Shown in pieces: positions 16,217 to 24,277 of a stretch of 64,000 bases of DNA. The stretch's first letter is position 1; every line of letters begins with the position of its first letter. The translations under genes were made by a program, and so were the position numbers. The notes under the pieces are model-generated. The model did not search any database. It saw only the letters and a program-made list of their open reading frames with translations, and was not told where the DNA came from. Source of the DNA: a virus. The DNA lies in IMG/VR virus record IMGVR_UViG_3300042463_000878, positions 1 to 64,000 of that record. One strand, written 5' to 3'.

Positions 16217-17716
16217 ATGAACATTAAGAAAATTTTAATAACAATAAGTTTTCTGTTCTCTACTATGATGGTTTTAGGTCAGGGGTTTTCGTACACATTT
16301 ACGGACCCCTGTACCTTTAAATCTAAGGAAATTTTTATAAACAATCCCAATGGGAGTGTTGCCTTAATATATTCAGGGCAGATTCAAAGTTTCACACAAA
16401 CACAATTACAGTCAGGGGCATTAGAGACTTGGGTTAATCAAGTTAACTCATCTAATCCACAAGGAACAGGTCCTTGTGCGGGTGTTGGTGTTGCTTTAAA
16501 CACTAGTTTGAATGTTCTGATTGCTGCTAATAATATATCGGTGTTAACAAATGTTATGTCTACCATGTCTAGTCTCTCATCTATGGGTGGAGGGGCAACA
16601 GTTCAGGGGGTAATTCAAAGTAATGAAAAAGTATCGTCAAATAACAAAAAAGAAGATAAAAAAAATAACCCAAATCAAGGGACCACAACCAACGAAGGGT
16701 CAAACCAAACTAACACCCCAAATGGTGTTTCTAATGGGTCTAACAATCAAACACAAAATAATGGTACCACAAATAACAATGGAGGAAGTACAACTTCTTC
16801 TGAAACAAATCAAACAAACGCGCAATCACAAGGAAATAACGGAACTAACCCAAACACTGGAGGAGGTAATTCAGGTGAAGGAGGAACAACAACAACGCAA
16901 GGAGGTGGGACTACAGGTTCAGGTAACACAACTCAAGGAGGAAGTTCGACGACTCAATCGTCTGTAGGTGGAAACGGTAACTTGTCAAATAATTCAAATA
17001 CCGACCAAAAATCTAACGAAGATAAAATGAATGATGCAAGTAAAACTTCATCATCTAACTCCGCACAAGTTAAGTCAAAAGTTGCCTCGGTTAAAAAAGG
17101 AAGTCTTATGATGACAGGTGATATTGTTACCATATCAAGTGCGACAGGTGAAGAAAAACCACAACTTAAAGTTAACATGAGTATTATTAATTCTAACACT
17201 AAGAATACTTTTGCAAAAGGGATGTTACTTAATTATACCAGTAATATTAACAACTCTTGTTTAACCTTGTTTGCCGCATATCGATATAAAAATTCAACAA
17301 CAATAGTCGCAAATTCATCAATGATAAATTTTGATAGAGATTTTTTTAATACTACGTCATTAATGGAATCTTATAAAATAAAGAAAATAACATCAACAAT
17401 TGGGGTTAACTACACCAGGGGTAATTTAGGCGAATCTAAATTTACTAGTTTATCGGGATTAGGCGGTCTTGTTGGTAATTTTAATGTTGGAAAAAAAATA
17501 GGCACCACTTTAATGTTTGTAATGGTTTACTCACCTTACGTCTATTATTATGAAGGTTTATGGTATCAATCAGGGTTATTGGCAGTTCCATTTGTTGCCG
17601 TTGATTACAAGTTAACTCAAAAATTTAAATTGAACCTTAGTTTTAGTGGGGTTCAACAAATTAAGAGTGACGCAATAAACTACCAAGTATTACTTGGAGC
17701 TAAAGCACTTTTATAA
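16217..17716 (+). CDS. Exported protein with Asn/Gly/Gln/Thr-rich linker and barrel-like C-terminus
   Basis: 499 residues. Signal peptide 1-21 (ILITISFLFSTMMVLGQ). Residues about 22-135 form a small domain with two Cys, about 140-300 are low-complexity Asn/Gly/Gln/Thr/Ser, and 300-499 show alternating strands (TTLMFVMVYSPYVYYYEGLWY) ending GAKALL, as in outer-membrane beta barrels. It could be a surface-exposed porin or adhesin. The amyloid-like linker recalls curli-type proteins and fits the CsgG-like neighbour, but this is inference. Confidence 0.6.
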   Translation: MNIKKILITISFLFSTMMVLGQGFSYTFTDPCTFKSKEIFINNPNGSVALIYSGQIQSFTQTQLQSGALETWVNQVNSSNPQGTGPCAGVGVALNTSLNVLIAANNISVLTNVMSTMSSLSSMGGGATVQGVIQSNEKVSSNNKKEDKKNNPNQGTTTNEGSNQTNTPNGVSNGSNNQTQNNGTTNNNGGSTTSSETNQTNAQSQGNNGTNPNTGGGNSGEGGTTTTQGGGTTGSGNTTQGGSSTTQSSVGGNGNLSNNSNTDQKSNEDKMNDASKTSSSNSAQVKSKVASVKKGSLMMTGDIVTISSATGEEKPQLKVNMSIINSNTKNTFAKGMLLNYTSNINNSCLTLFAAYRYKNSTTIVANSSMINFDRDFFNTTSLMESYKIKKITSTIGVNYTRGNLGESKFTSLSGLGGLVGNFNVGKKIGTTLMFVMVYSPYVYYYEGLWYQSGLLAVPFVAVDYKLTQKFKLNLSFSGVQQIKSDAINYQVLLGAKALL

Positions 17717-17717
17717 A

Positions 17718-18170
17718 ATGAAAAAAATATTATTAATTATGTTCACAACATTAATGTTGTTAACCTCTTACTCACAGAACTGTTTAACCGTTAAACATGT
17801 TGAGAACAAAGGGTCTATTGAAGGAATTAACCCTAAAAGATTTACTCTTGGTGTTAAACAAATTACTGAAGAACTATTATCACAAAAATATTCAATATGT
17901 GAGAATGGCGATTCTGTGTCAGTTGTTATTGAAAGTATTGAATCCCCGACTACAGGGATTTCAATAGGTCCATTTGAAAAGAAGAGAAAAGTGACTATTG
18001 TTACTTTAAAGGTTGGTATTAATGGTAAAGAATTTGAAGGTGTTGGTGAAAGTAAGGTTGATGTTAAGTCAACTTTCATCGAACTACAAGATGAAAACAT
18101 ACCGTTTGAGAAATCGTCATTTTCTGCGGGATTAAAGAAGGCGTTACAAGACGCAATATCAAAATTTTAA
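17718..18170 (+). CDS. Small exported protein next to CsgG-like gene
   Basis: 150 residues from ATG 17718. Signal peptide 1-19 (ILLIMFTTLMLLTSYSQ). The mature region is a compact mixed alpha/beta domain with two Cys (NCLTVKHVE, YSICENGD). Its pattern (VTIVTLKVGINGKEFEGVGES) resembles periplasmic assembly factors associated with CsgG-type pores, without a firm match. It lies 1 base after the barrel-like gene. Confidence 0.5.
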   Translation: MKKILLIMFTTLMLLTSYSQNCLTVKHVENKGSIEGINPKRFTLGVKQITEELLSQKYSICENGDSVSVVIESIESPTTGISIGPFEKKRKVTIVTLKVGINGKEFEGVGESKVDVKSTFIELQDENIPFEKSSFSAGLKKALQDAISKF

Positions 18171-18171
18171 C

Positions 18172-19842
18172 ATGAAAAATACATTATTTGTTATATTAAC
18201 ACTTTTGTCTTTGACAGTGAGAGGACAAAATTTTACCTATTCAGGTTACATCTATAACGCAAATAGTGTTGGTGCGGTGAACGTACCTGTTAAATTATAT
18301 AAAAGAACCACACCAACATTAGTAGGATTTACGTCTCAAACAAATTATAACGGACACTCATATTATCGTTCGACAGGTACCGCAACTTGGACCGCATCCA
18401 AATCCTCTTGTGAGTCAATGAATGGACATTTGGTGACAATGTCTAACGCGGCAGAAAATACGTTTGTATATAATACTTGGCCCTCAGGTTGGATTGGGTA
18501 TTACCAAGATAGGGTTGCTGGATTTTCATACTCAGAACCTTTAGGCGGGTATAGATGGACCGAACTTCCTGTTACAAATGGTTTACAATCAGATTATGAT
18601 GTTGCGTCTTATACTTCAGGTGCGTCATTAGTAGACATTAAAGGCGGTGTTAATGCAACACTAACAAATTCACCGACTTATACAAGTACATCAGGTAAAT
18701 ATCTAACATTCAATGGTGTAAATCAATATGGTATGACAGGTAATTTAGCGTTAAAAGTTCCTGGTGTTACAACATCATTAATGATGTGGATATATCCAAC
18801 AGGAAATGGTGTTATCGTTACTGAGTTAGGTCAAGGCACCACAACTTCAGGTTGGCACAATTCACAAATTGAAATAACAGGTGGTAACACTTTAAGAGTT
18901 GGTATTTGGAATACTAATATAGTATCATTAAGTACCTCAATCACATTAAACACTTGGAATTTAGTTGGGTTCACTTATAATGGAACTACTTTAAAAGGGT
19001 ATAAAAATGGTGTGAGTTTTGGTTCGTTAGTGACCCCAAGACAATCTCCTGTATTATATGGTAATGGTTTATATTATGGAATTGGTTTATCCGACGCAAC
19101 CAATATGGGGTCGGGGGCATACGGTTCATTTAGATTAGGGGACTTTCAAGTATTTGATAGAGGTATAACCGACGATGAAGTTAATAGAATATATAACCTT
19201 TACGCTTATAGATACGGAATTTATCCTTATTCAAATTGGAACCCAGGTGAACCAAATAACTCGGCTAATGAAGATTATACTCAATTTGTTAGTGGAGGTA
19301 AGTGGAACGATTTAAACAACAGTAGTTCTTTAAATTATGTGTTAGAGTTTGATTATATCGTAGATTATACTCCTTGGGTGTTATTTAAAACTATTAACAC
19401 CGACGTAACAGGAAAATACACAATTAACGAAACTACAAATCCATCGGTAGAATGGTACATTCAAATAGACGCACCAACAACAATAACAGGACTTCAAAAC
19501 GTTGACGCGATTGGCGCATCGACAAAGGCAATTTCAAGAACTTTTACATCTTTAGATTATTACAAATATGATGTTAATAATGATGGTAACATTACTGTTT
19601 CGGATGAATATTATATTTTTATGAAAAAAATTAATAGATTCATCTCTTGGGGTTCTTCATTACCAAGTGTGAGATTATTTACCTCGTCACAATTTTCAAT
19701 CATTAACACATCAACAACTGATTTAAGAAGTACCTATCCAGGTGTTCAAAATATTACTATCTCGTCACCTGTAAGTGGGGGTAGTGCAAACTATTACCTA
19801 ATAAACACGGGTTATTCGAACTCGACCATATTGGGTTATTAA
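18172..19842 (+). CDS. Exported lectin: C-type lectin fold with nested LamG-like domain and dockerin-like module
   Basis: 556 residues. Signal peptide 1-19. Residues 57-130 are the first half of a C-type lectin domain (SYYRSTGTATWTASKSSCE, WIGYYQD, YRWTEL); the second half (YSNWNPGEPNNSANEDY, KWNDLN, YVLEFD) appears only at 350-393. Between them, at about 150-345, sits a concanavalin/LamG-like domain (FNGVNQYG, LMMWIYP, FRLGDFQVFDRGITDDEV). A dockerin-like DVNNDGNITVSDEYY follows at about 466, with an end related to the 12833 protein. It should bind glycans at the cell surface. No type IX domain is visible, so its export route past the periplasm is open. Confidence 0.75.
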   Translation: MKNTLFVILTLLSLTVRGQNFTYSGYIYNANSVGAVNVPVKLYKRTTPTLVGFTSQTNYNGHSYYRSTGTATWTASKSSCESMNGHLVTMSNAAENTFVYNTWPSGWIGYYQDRVAGFSYSEPLGGYRWTELPVTNGLQSDYDVASYTSGASLVDIKGGVNATLTNSPTYTSTSGKYLTFNGVNQYGMTGNLALKVPGVTTSLMMWIYPTGNGVIVTELGQGTTTSGWHNSQIEITGGNTLRVGIWNTNIVSLSTSITLNTWNLVGFTYNGTTLKGYKNGVSFGSLVTPRQSPVLYGNGLYYGIGLSDATNMGSGAYGSFRLGDFQVFDRGITDDEVNRIYNLYAYRYGIYPYSNWNPGEPNNSANEDYTQFVSGGKWNDLNNSSSLNYVLEFDYIVDYTPWVLFKTINTDVTGKYTINETTNPSVEWYIQIDAPTTITGLQNVDAIGASTKAISRTFTSLDYYKYDVNNDGNITVSDEYYIFMKKINRFISWGSSLPSVRLFTSSQFSIINTSTTDLRSTYPGVQNITISSPVSGGSANYYLINTGYSNSTILGY

Positions 19843-19844
19843 AC

Positions 19845-19852
19845 TATTTATA
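19845..19852 (+). promoter_or_regulatory. Putative late promoter motif TATTTATA
   Basis: 31 bases upstream of the endolysin start. Confidence 0.5.
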
Positions 19853-19882
19853 TAAAAAATAAACTAAATTAAATTAAAAAAA

Positions 19883-20704
19883 ATGTTATTAAAAAAAGGG
19901 TCTAAAAGTGAAGACGTTAAAAAATTACAATCAAAATTGGGTCTAACGGCTGACGGTAATTTTGGTTCTGGAACTGAAACTAAAGTAAAAGAATGGCAAT
20001 CCGCAAACGGATTAACCGCCGATGGTATAGTTGGAGACGGTACTTGGAGTAAAATGTTTGGTAGTAAAGTAATAAAAGAAGACGTTGTTATCCCAAAAGG
20101 AGGACCATTAAACTTAGAAAAATTAAAAGGACATATTCCTGATTCGGTTATTGCACAAATCCCTGAGACTGCGGTAAAATTTAACATAACTAACTCATTA
20201 AGATTATCTCATTTCTTGGCACAATGTGGTCATGAAAGTGGTGGATTTAAAGCGGTTAGTGAAAATGTTAATTATTCTGCAGATGGTCTTAAAAAGATTT
20301 TTGGGAAATACTTTCCTGGCAACTTAAATGAGTCTTATGCTCGTCAACCTGAGAAGATTGCTTCAAGAGTATATGCTGACCGTATGGGTAATGGTAACGA
20401 AGCTTCTAAAGAAGGTTTTAAATTCCGTGGAAGAGGATACATTCAATTAACTGGAAAATCAAACTACACAAACTTTGCTAAATTTATTGGTGAAGATACT
20501 GTTACAAATCCTGATTTAGTTGCAACAAAATATCCATTAGCGTCTGCTGCGTTTTTCTTTGACTCAAATAAACTTTGGTCAATATGTGATAAAGGGTCTG
20601 ATGTTGCTACTGTAACTGCGGTTACAAAAAGAGTAAATGGAGGTACTATCGGATTAGAAGATAGGATTAAACACTTTAAAGAATATTATTCATTATTATC
20701 GTAA
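19883..20704 (+). CDS. Endolysin: peptidoglycan-binding domain plus GH19 glycosidase
   Basis: 273 residues without a signal peptide, so release depends on a holin. Residues 1-60 are a peptidoglycan-binding type 1 domain (DVKKLQSKLGLTADGNFGSG, VGDGTWSKMFG). About 75-273 is a GH19 lysozyme/chitinase-fold domain: AQCGHESGGFKAVSENVNY with the catalytic Glu, FKFRGRGYIQLTGKSNY, and a late TKRVNGGTIGL. This is the standard modular endolysin plan and the best candidate for host lysis at the end of infection. Confidence 0.9.
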   Translation: MLLKKGSKSEDVKKLQSKLGLTADGNFGSGTETKVKEWQSANGLTADGIVGDGTWSKMFGSKVIKEDVVIPKGGPLNLEKLKGHIPDSVIAQIPETAVKFNITNSLRLSHFLAQCGHESGGFKAVSENVNYSADGLKKIFGKYFPGNLNESYARQPEKIASRVYADRMGNGNEASKEGFKFRGRGYIQLTGKSNYTNFAKFIGEDTVTNPDLVATKYPLASAAFFFDSNKLWSICDKGSDVATVTAVTKRVNGGTIGLEDRIKHFKEYYSLLS

Positions 20705-20733
20705 ATTATCCATAATGATTAAACCAAAATAAA

Positions 20734-20761
20734 AAAGGGGATGATAGCGAATCTCCCCTTT
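20734..20761. terminator. Hairpin after the endolysin gene
   Basis: AAAGGGGA pairs with TCCCCTTT across a 12-base loop; flanking A run and T-rich sequence fit a bidirectional terminator. Confidence 0.55.
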
Positions 20762-20794
20762 AATGTGTTACCATGACAGTAACGGTCCTAAACG

Positions 20795-20818
20795 TCCCCA
20801 ACTTGGGGATTATTTTTC
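20795..20818. terminator. Terminator overlapping the end of the minus-strand 20810 gene
   Basis: TCCCCA / TGGGGA stem with a short loop, followed on the plus strand by TTATTTTT. It separates converging transcripts. Confidence 0.6.
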
Positions 20819-21316
20819 TTTAACTAAAACTAAACATCTTTTAAGATATTCTTTAGCTCTAGATGTTGGGTCAGGATGACCAAGTACTTTTTCAATGTCT
20901 TTAACTAATTCTTCTCCGTGTTCGTTTTCTTTATAAAGTTCAATCACTTTATCCATCGCTTGAATACAACCATTATTAGTCTCGTCAAAATAATTCTTTT
21001 TTCTAAAACCATTAATATGGTTCATTAAGTTATATGCTAAATGTTCTCCACCATCACTAATTGTGTCAGGGTGTAGTCTTAAAGTCCTTAACATATCTAA
21101 CGTATCAACCATTCCATTGATACCACCTTCTCTTTTGTAGATTTTATTTGAGTAGTTTTGGAAACTTTTAGCTGGACCCACGATGTCATCCAAAGGAATT
21201 ACATTCCCAGCGACACATCTTGGTTTTTGCTCTTTAGACTCAATTTTTGTTTGTTCTAAAATATGTTGTCTAATTGTCATACGAAGTTTTTTTTCGTCAA
21301 TTATAATTCTTGCCAT
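20810..21316 (-). CDS. Hypothetical protein with virion-type N-terminal segment
   Basis: 168 residues. The N-terminus RIIIDEKKLRMTIRQHILEQ is of the kind found at the start of many otherwise unrelated proteins in marine T4-like phages; the rest is helical and charged with no known domain. A TATTTATA motif lies 17 bases upstream on its strand (plus 21333-21340), so it is probably late-expressed. It may be a packaged virion protein. Confidence 0.55.
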   Translation of the reverse strand: MARIIIDEKKLRMTIRQHILEQTKIESKEQKPRCVAGNVIPLDDIVGPAKSFQNYSNKIYKREGGINGMVDTLDMLRTLRLHPDTISDGGEHLAYNLMNHINGFRKKNYFDETNNGCIQAMDKVIELYKENEHGEELVKDIEKVLGHPDPTSRAKEYLKRCLVLVKEK

Positions 21317-21332
21317 TTTGTTTTCTTTACAC

Positions 21333-21340
21333 TATAAATA
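21333..21340 (-). promoter_or_regulatory. Putative late promoter motif TATTTATA (minus)
   Basis: Reads TATTTATA toward the 21316 start. A divergent copy for the plus strand is at 21373-21380. Confidence 0.55.
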
Positions 21341-21372
21341 TTAAGATAAATGTAATTATTTGTAATGACGTA

Positions 21373-21380
21373 TATTTATA
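21373..21380 (+). promoter_or_regulatory. Putative late promoter motif TATTTATA (plus)
   Basis: Lies inside the longer plus-strand frame that begins at 21365, which argues that the real gene starts further downstream at 21426. Confidence 0.5.
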
Positions 21381-21425
21381 GTAAAATAAGTCTAATAGAC
21401 ATAAATTTTAAATACAATACTATGG

Positions 21426-21647
21426 ATGATGATTGTACCTATAAAAACTTGGAGAAAGATATTTTTAGGGAATCTTTCGGTAAAATTTTTAATGTTGGCC
21501 ATGTTCTTCAATCCATTTGGATTCGATGCCGTCCAATACTATCTTATTACTGTAACAGGAAGTATCTTATACGCCAATTTAATTTTGTATTGTATTTCGG
21601 GTCTATTCTTTGGATTATACTTTTATTTTCGAAAATTATCTAAATGA
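21426..21647 (+). CDS. Small membrane protein
   Basis: 73 residues with two hydrophobic stretches (FLMLAMFFNPFGFDAVQYY and GSILYANLILYCISGLFFG). Preferred over the overlapping 21365 frame because of its clean membrane pattern, the promoter position and the 4-base stop/start overlap with the polyphosphate kinase gene (ATGA at 21644). Confidence 0.65.
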   Translation: MMIVPIKTWRKIFLGNLSVKFLMLAMFFNPFGFDAVQYYLITVTGSILYANLILYCISGLFFGLYFYFRKLSK

Positions 21648-22762
21648 AACTAATTGAGTCCAACATATATAGAATAACTAACTTAATGGGATTTACCCCT
21701 AATAAGGTTATTATTGAATCTGAACCTGATAATAAAAACGAATATTATTTAAAAAGAATTGTTGATTTATTACAGTTCAACCGATTATATAATAGTGAAA
21801 ATAAAATAAATTTAAATAAAATTCAACAATTTGCCAAAGAAAATTTAATAGATTTTGGATTATTAGAAAGGGGTATGGTTAAATTATTAAAGTTAAAAGG
21901 TAACCGAAAATTAAATTTATCCGAATTTTTTAGCGAATTAATTAAATCTTTAGAAAAAAGACATTCTCATATTAACATAGGTAAACCTGAAACTAACGAC
22001 GAATTTTCATTTGAACCACAAGAACCATCAGTTGTACCTAAAAAAGTATATAAAGAAGAGTTATATTATTTACAAATTGAGTTATTAAAACTTCAAGAGT
22101 GGTTAAATAAAACTGGAAAAACGGTAATTATTGTTTTTGAGGGTAGAGATTCTGCGGGTAAAGGGTCAACTATTAAAAAATTTACCGAAAACATGAACCC
22201 AAGAAATTATAATGTAATTGCCCTTGGAATACCAACACCTGAAGAAAGAAAAAATTGGTGGGACAGGTACAGAAGTCAAATTCAAAAAGGTAAAATAAAT
22301 TTATTTGATAGAAGTTGGTATAACAGAGGTCTTATTGAACCAGTTATGGGTTATGGTAATCCTGAAGAATATGAAAATTTTATGGACAATGTTGAGGGGT
22401 TTGAAGAAGATTTAGTTAAAGATGGTAATTTTTTATTTAAATTGTGGTTCTCGATAGAAAAAGAAACTCAACAAAATAGATTTGACATGAGACAAAAATC
22501 TCAACTTAAGTATTGGAAGTATTCCCCTAATGATGAAAAAATGCAAGACCTTTGGGATAGATTTACAGAATTTAAAGAAAAATTATTTGATAAAACATCA
22601 ACAGTTAATAATCCTTGGGTTGTTATTGATTCAAACGATAAAAAAATCTCAGGATTAAATTCAATCAGGTATGTACTCCAAAATATACCTTATGAAGATA
22701 AAAATAAAAAAATATTAAACCAATATTACCCTGAAGCACTTTCAGTTTTAAACCCTAAGTAA
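21644..22762 (+). CDS. ppk2: Polyphosphate kinase 2 with extra N-terminal region
   Basis: 372 residues. About 135-365 is the PPK2 domain: Walker A EGRDSAGKGSTIKKF at 166-180, FDRSWYNRGLIEPVMGY at about 223-239, and KYWKYSPNDEKM. PPK2 transfers phosphate from polyphosphate to nucleoside mono- or diphosphates, so the phage could draw ATP or GTP energy from host polyphosphate. Usual PPK2 length is about 230-300; the first 130 residues are extra and begin KLIESNIYRITNLMGF, like the putative packaging segments. If that holds, the kinase could be delivered with the DNA. It is coupled to the membrane protein upstream. Confidence 0.88.
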   Translation: MKLIESNIYRITNLMGFTPNKVIIESEPDNKNEYYLKRIVDLLQFNRLYNSENKINLNKIQQFAKENLIDFGLLERGMVKLLKLKGNRKLNLSEFFSELIKSLEKRHSHINIGKPETNDEFSFEPQEPSVVPKKVYKEELYYLQIELLKLQEWLNKTGKTVIIVFEGRDSAGKGSTIKKFTENMNPRNYNVIALGIPTPEERKNWWDRYRSQIQKGKINLFDRSWYNRGLIEPVMGYGNPEEYENFMDNVEGFEEDLVKDGNFLFKLWFSIEKETQQNRFDMRQKSQLKYWKYSPNDEKMQDLWDRFTEFKEKLFDKTSTVNNPWVVIDSNDKKISGLNSIRYVLQNIPYEDKNKKILNQYYPEALSVLNPK

Positions 22763-22966
22763 TTACTCCTCCGATTTATCATCCTCCGTTGGTTTCGGTA
22801 GGATAAGTTGTAACCAAATATCAAAAACTAAAAAGTAAATCCACCAAGTTAGTTCTGATATCGTATGTGGGTCAGGATTTAAATAAGTTAGGTATAATAA
22901 AATAAGTATTTTAGTTGCAATATAGATTCTAACAACTAAAGTTAAAAATATTAAAAATTTTTTCAT
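22763..22966 (-). CDS. Small membrane protein
   Basis: 67 residues from the ATG at 22966; a longer frame from 22984 adds a poor start. Two hydrophobic stretches (FLIFLTLVVRIYIATKILILL and WWIYFLVFDIWLQLILP) and an acidic end. Function unknown. Confidence 0.5.
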   Translation of the reverse strand: MKKFLIFLTLVVRIYIATKILILLYLTYLNPDPHTISELTWWIYFLVFDIWLQLILPKPTEDDKSEE

Positions 22967-23032
22967 ATTATAATTTGATTTCAAAAAGGGTTTTTTAATT
23001 TGTCTTCAGGTACTTAGTTACGATTTACAAAA

Positions 23033-23191
23033 TTAAATACTTTTGTTTTTTTCATTTGCAAAAATTTCTATTTGTCTTTTAACCATTTCTAAGGTTGTGT
23101 AAGCATAAACCTGTGAATCCTCTAAATTTTCTTCGGGAAATTGGGTTTGTTGTTCCTCAATCCACTTAATAATTTTTTGATAATCACACAT
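23033..23191 (-). CDS. Hypothetical protein, 52 residues
   Basis: Reads MCDYQKIIKWIEEQQTQFPE at the start and continues as an amphipathic helix (YAYTTLEMVKRQIEIFANE). Codon-like composition and acidic/helical character suggest a real small gene filling the gap between the 22763 and 23261 genes; no family. Confidence 0.45.
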   Translation of the reverse strand: MCDYQKIIKWIEEQQTQFPEENLEDSQVYAYTTLEMVKRQIEIFANEKNKSI

Positions 23192-23248
23192 ATTATTCCG
23201 TTTATTTAAGTAAATTATAAGAAAAAAAACATTAAACGTAAAGAAAAG

Positions 23249-23256
23249 TATTTATA
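23249..23256 (+). promoter_or_regulatory. Putative late promoter TATTTATA, leaderless spacing
   Basis: Followed by exactly 4 bases and ATG 23261. Confidence 0.6.
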
Positions 23257-23260
23257 TCAT

Positions 23261-24271
23261 ATGTTAAACCCACAACAAATAGAAAAAATAAATAAGACAA
23301 TTTCCAATAGGGTATTTAATTATAATGGAATATTAATTAATGGTATCGACACAAATGTAAATATTGACTTTAAGATTGAGTTTTTAGGGTACAAAGAAAT
23401 GATTAGTGTTGGTGAATACTACGACTATTTAAAAGTTGGGGTTACTATTATTGGATTAAATGATAGATTATCTAGATTAATTCTTTCAGACAATAATTAT
23501 CTTGGGGGTAATCAATATCAATTTTTTAAAAATAATTTATATCATTTTTATTCTAGTTTAGAATCTTATATTTCTTCGGTTGTTAAATTATTTGATAATG
23601 AAGATAGTCTAATTACTATTTGGGATATTAAATTAGATTTGAGAAAAAAACCATTAACAATGAATGAAGGTAGAATGAGTAGAGTTGCTTTAAAAACAGT
23701 GAATGAAGGTAGAATGAGTAGAGTTGCTTTAAAAACAGTAGTTAGAGATATCATATATAAAGTTAAAGAAGGTAAAAAGGGTTTATTTTATTTACCTAAA
23801 GAAGATGAATCATACGAATTTACTAATTTACCATTTTCTTTTGATGTAGAATTAACATTAAAAACTAGCGGTAATATTAAAGATTATCAGATGAATGGAT
23901 ATTACTCTTCTGAGGAAGATGTAGTTGAGATTATTATAATATTTAATCCTAATAGATTTAAAGAATATGTTTACAATTTGATTGGTGAGTTAAATGAGGT
24001 GTTGGCTCATGAATTAGAACACGGTCATCAGAATTATAGGGGAGAATTTGAGGATAGGAGTGATGCTGACACTAAAGACTCATTAGTTTATTATACTCAA
24101 GAACATGAAATACCGGCGCAATACGCAGGATTTAAAAGACTCGCCAAACTAAGGAAAGTGCCATTTAGTTCTGTAGTTAATGATTGGTTTAGAACCCACA
24201 AAGATATTCACGGTTTAACCGATGATGAAGAAAAAATAGTAATAGATAAGATTTTAAATTTTAAAAGATAA
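23261..24271 (+). CDS. Putative metallopeptidase (HELEH) with a tandem internal duplication
   Basis: 336 residues. LAHELEHGHQNYRG at about 247-260 has the HExxH zinc motif, followed by TQEHEIPAQYAGFKRLAK whose Glu may be the third ligand. The N-terminal 140 residues are an unknown mixed domain. Residues 135-160 contain two perfect copies of NEGRMSRVALKTV, a 39-bp tandem duplication at DNA level. The motif context is like phage peptidases that act on virion or host envelope proteins; the substrate is unknown. Confidence 0.55.
   Translation: MLNPQQIEKINKTISNRVFNYNGILINGIDTNVNIDFKIEFLGYKEMISVGEYYDYLKVGVTIIGLNDRLSRLILSDNNYLGGNQYQFFKNNLYHFYSSLESYISSVVKLFDNEDSLITIWDIKLDLRKKPLTMNEGRMSRVALKTVNEGRMSRVALKTVVRDIIYKVKEGKKGLFYLPKEDESYEFTNLPFSFDVELTLKTSGNIKDYQMNGYYSSEEDVVEIIIIFNPNRFKEYVYNLIGELNEVLAHELEHGHQNYRGEFEDRSDADTKDSLVYYTQEHEIPAQYAGFKRLAKLRKVPFSSVVNDWFRTHKDIHGLTDDEEKIVIDKILNFKR
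23663..23740 (+). repeat. Tandem 39-bp duplication inside the 23261 gene
   Basis: Two adjacent copies differ only in the final base. In frame, so the protein stays open; looks like a very recent slippage duplication. Confidence 0.95.
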
Positions 24272-24277
24272 CTATCT

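Noticed and set aside
12833-19842. Tail-fibre gene cluster
   Set aside because: Four of the proteins carry signal peptides, one a lipobox and one a type IX sorting domain, which does not fit virion tail assembly in the cytoplasm.
21365-21643. 92-codon plus-strand frame overlapping the 21426 gene
   Set aside because: It contains the late promoter motif inside its own start region, and the overlapping frame has a clean membrane-protein pattern and couples to ppk2.
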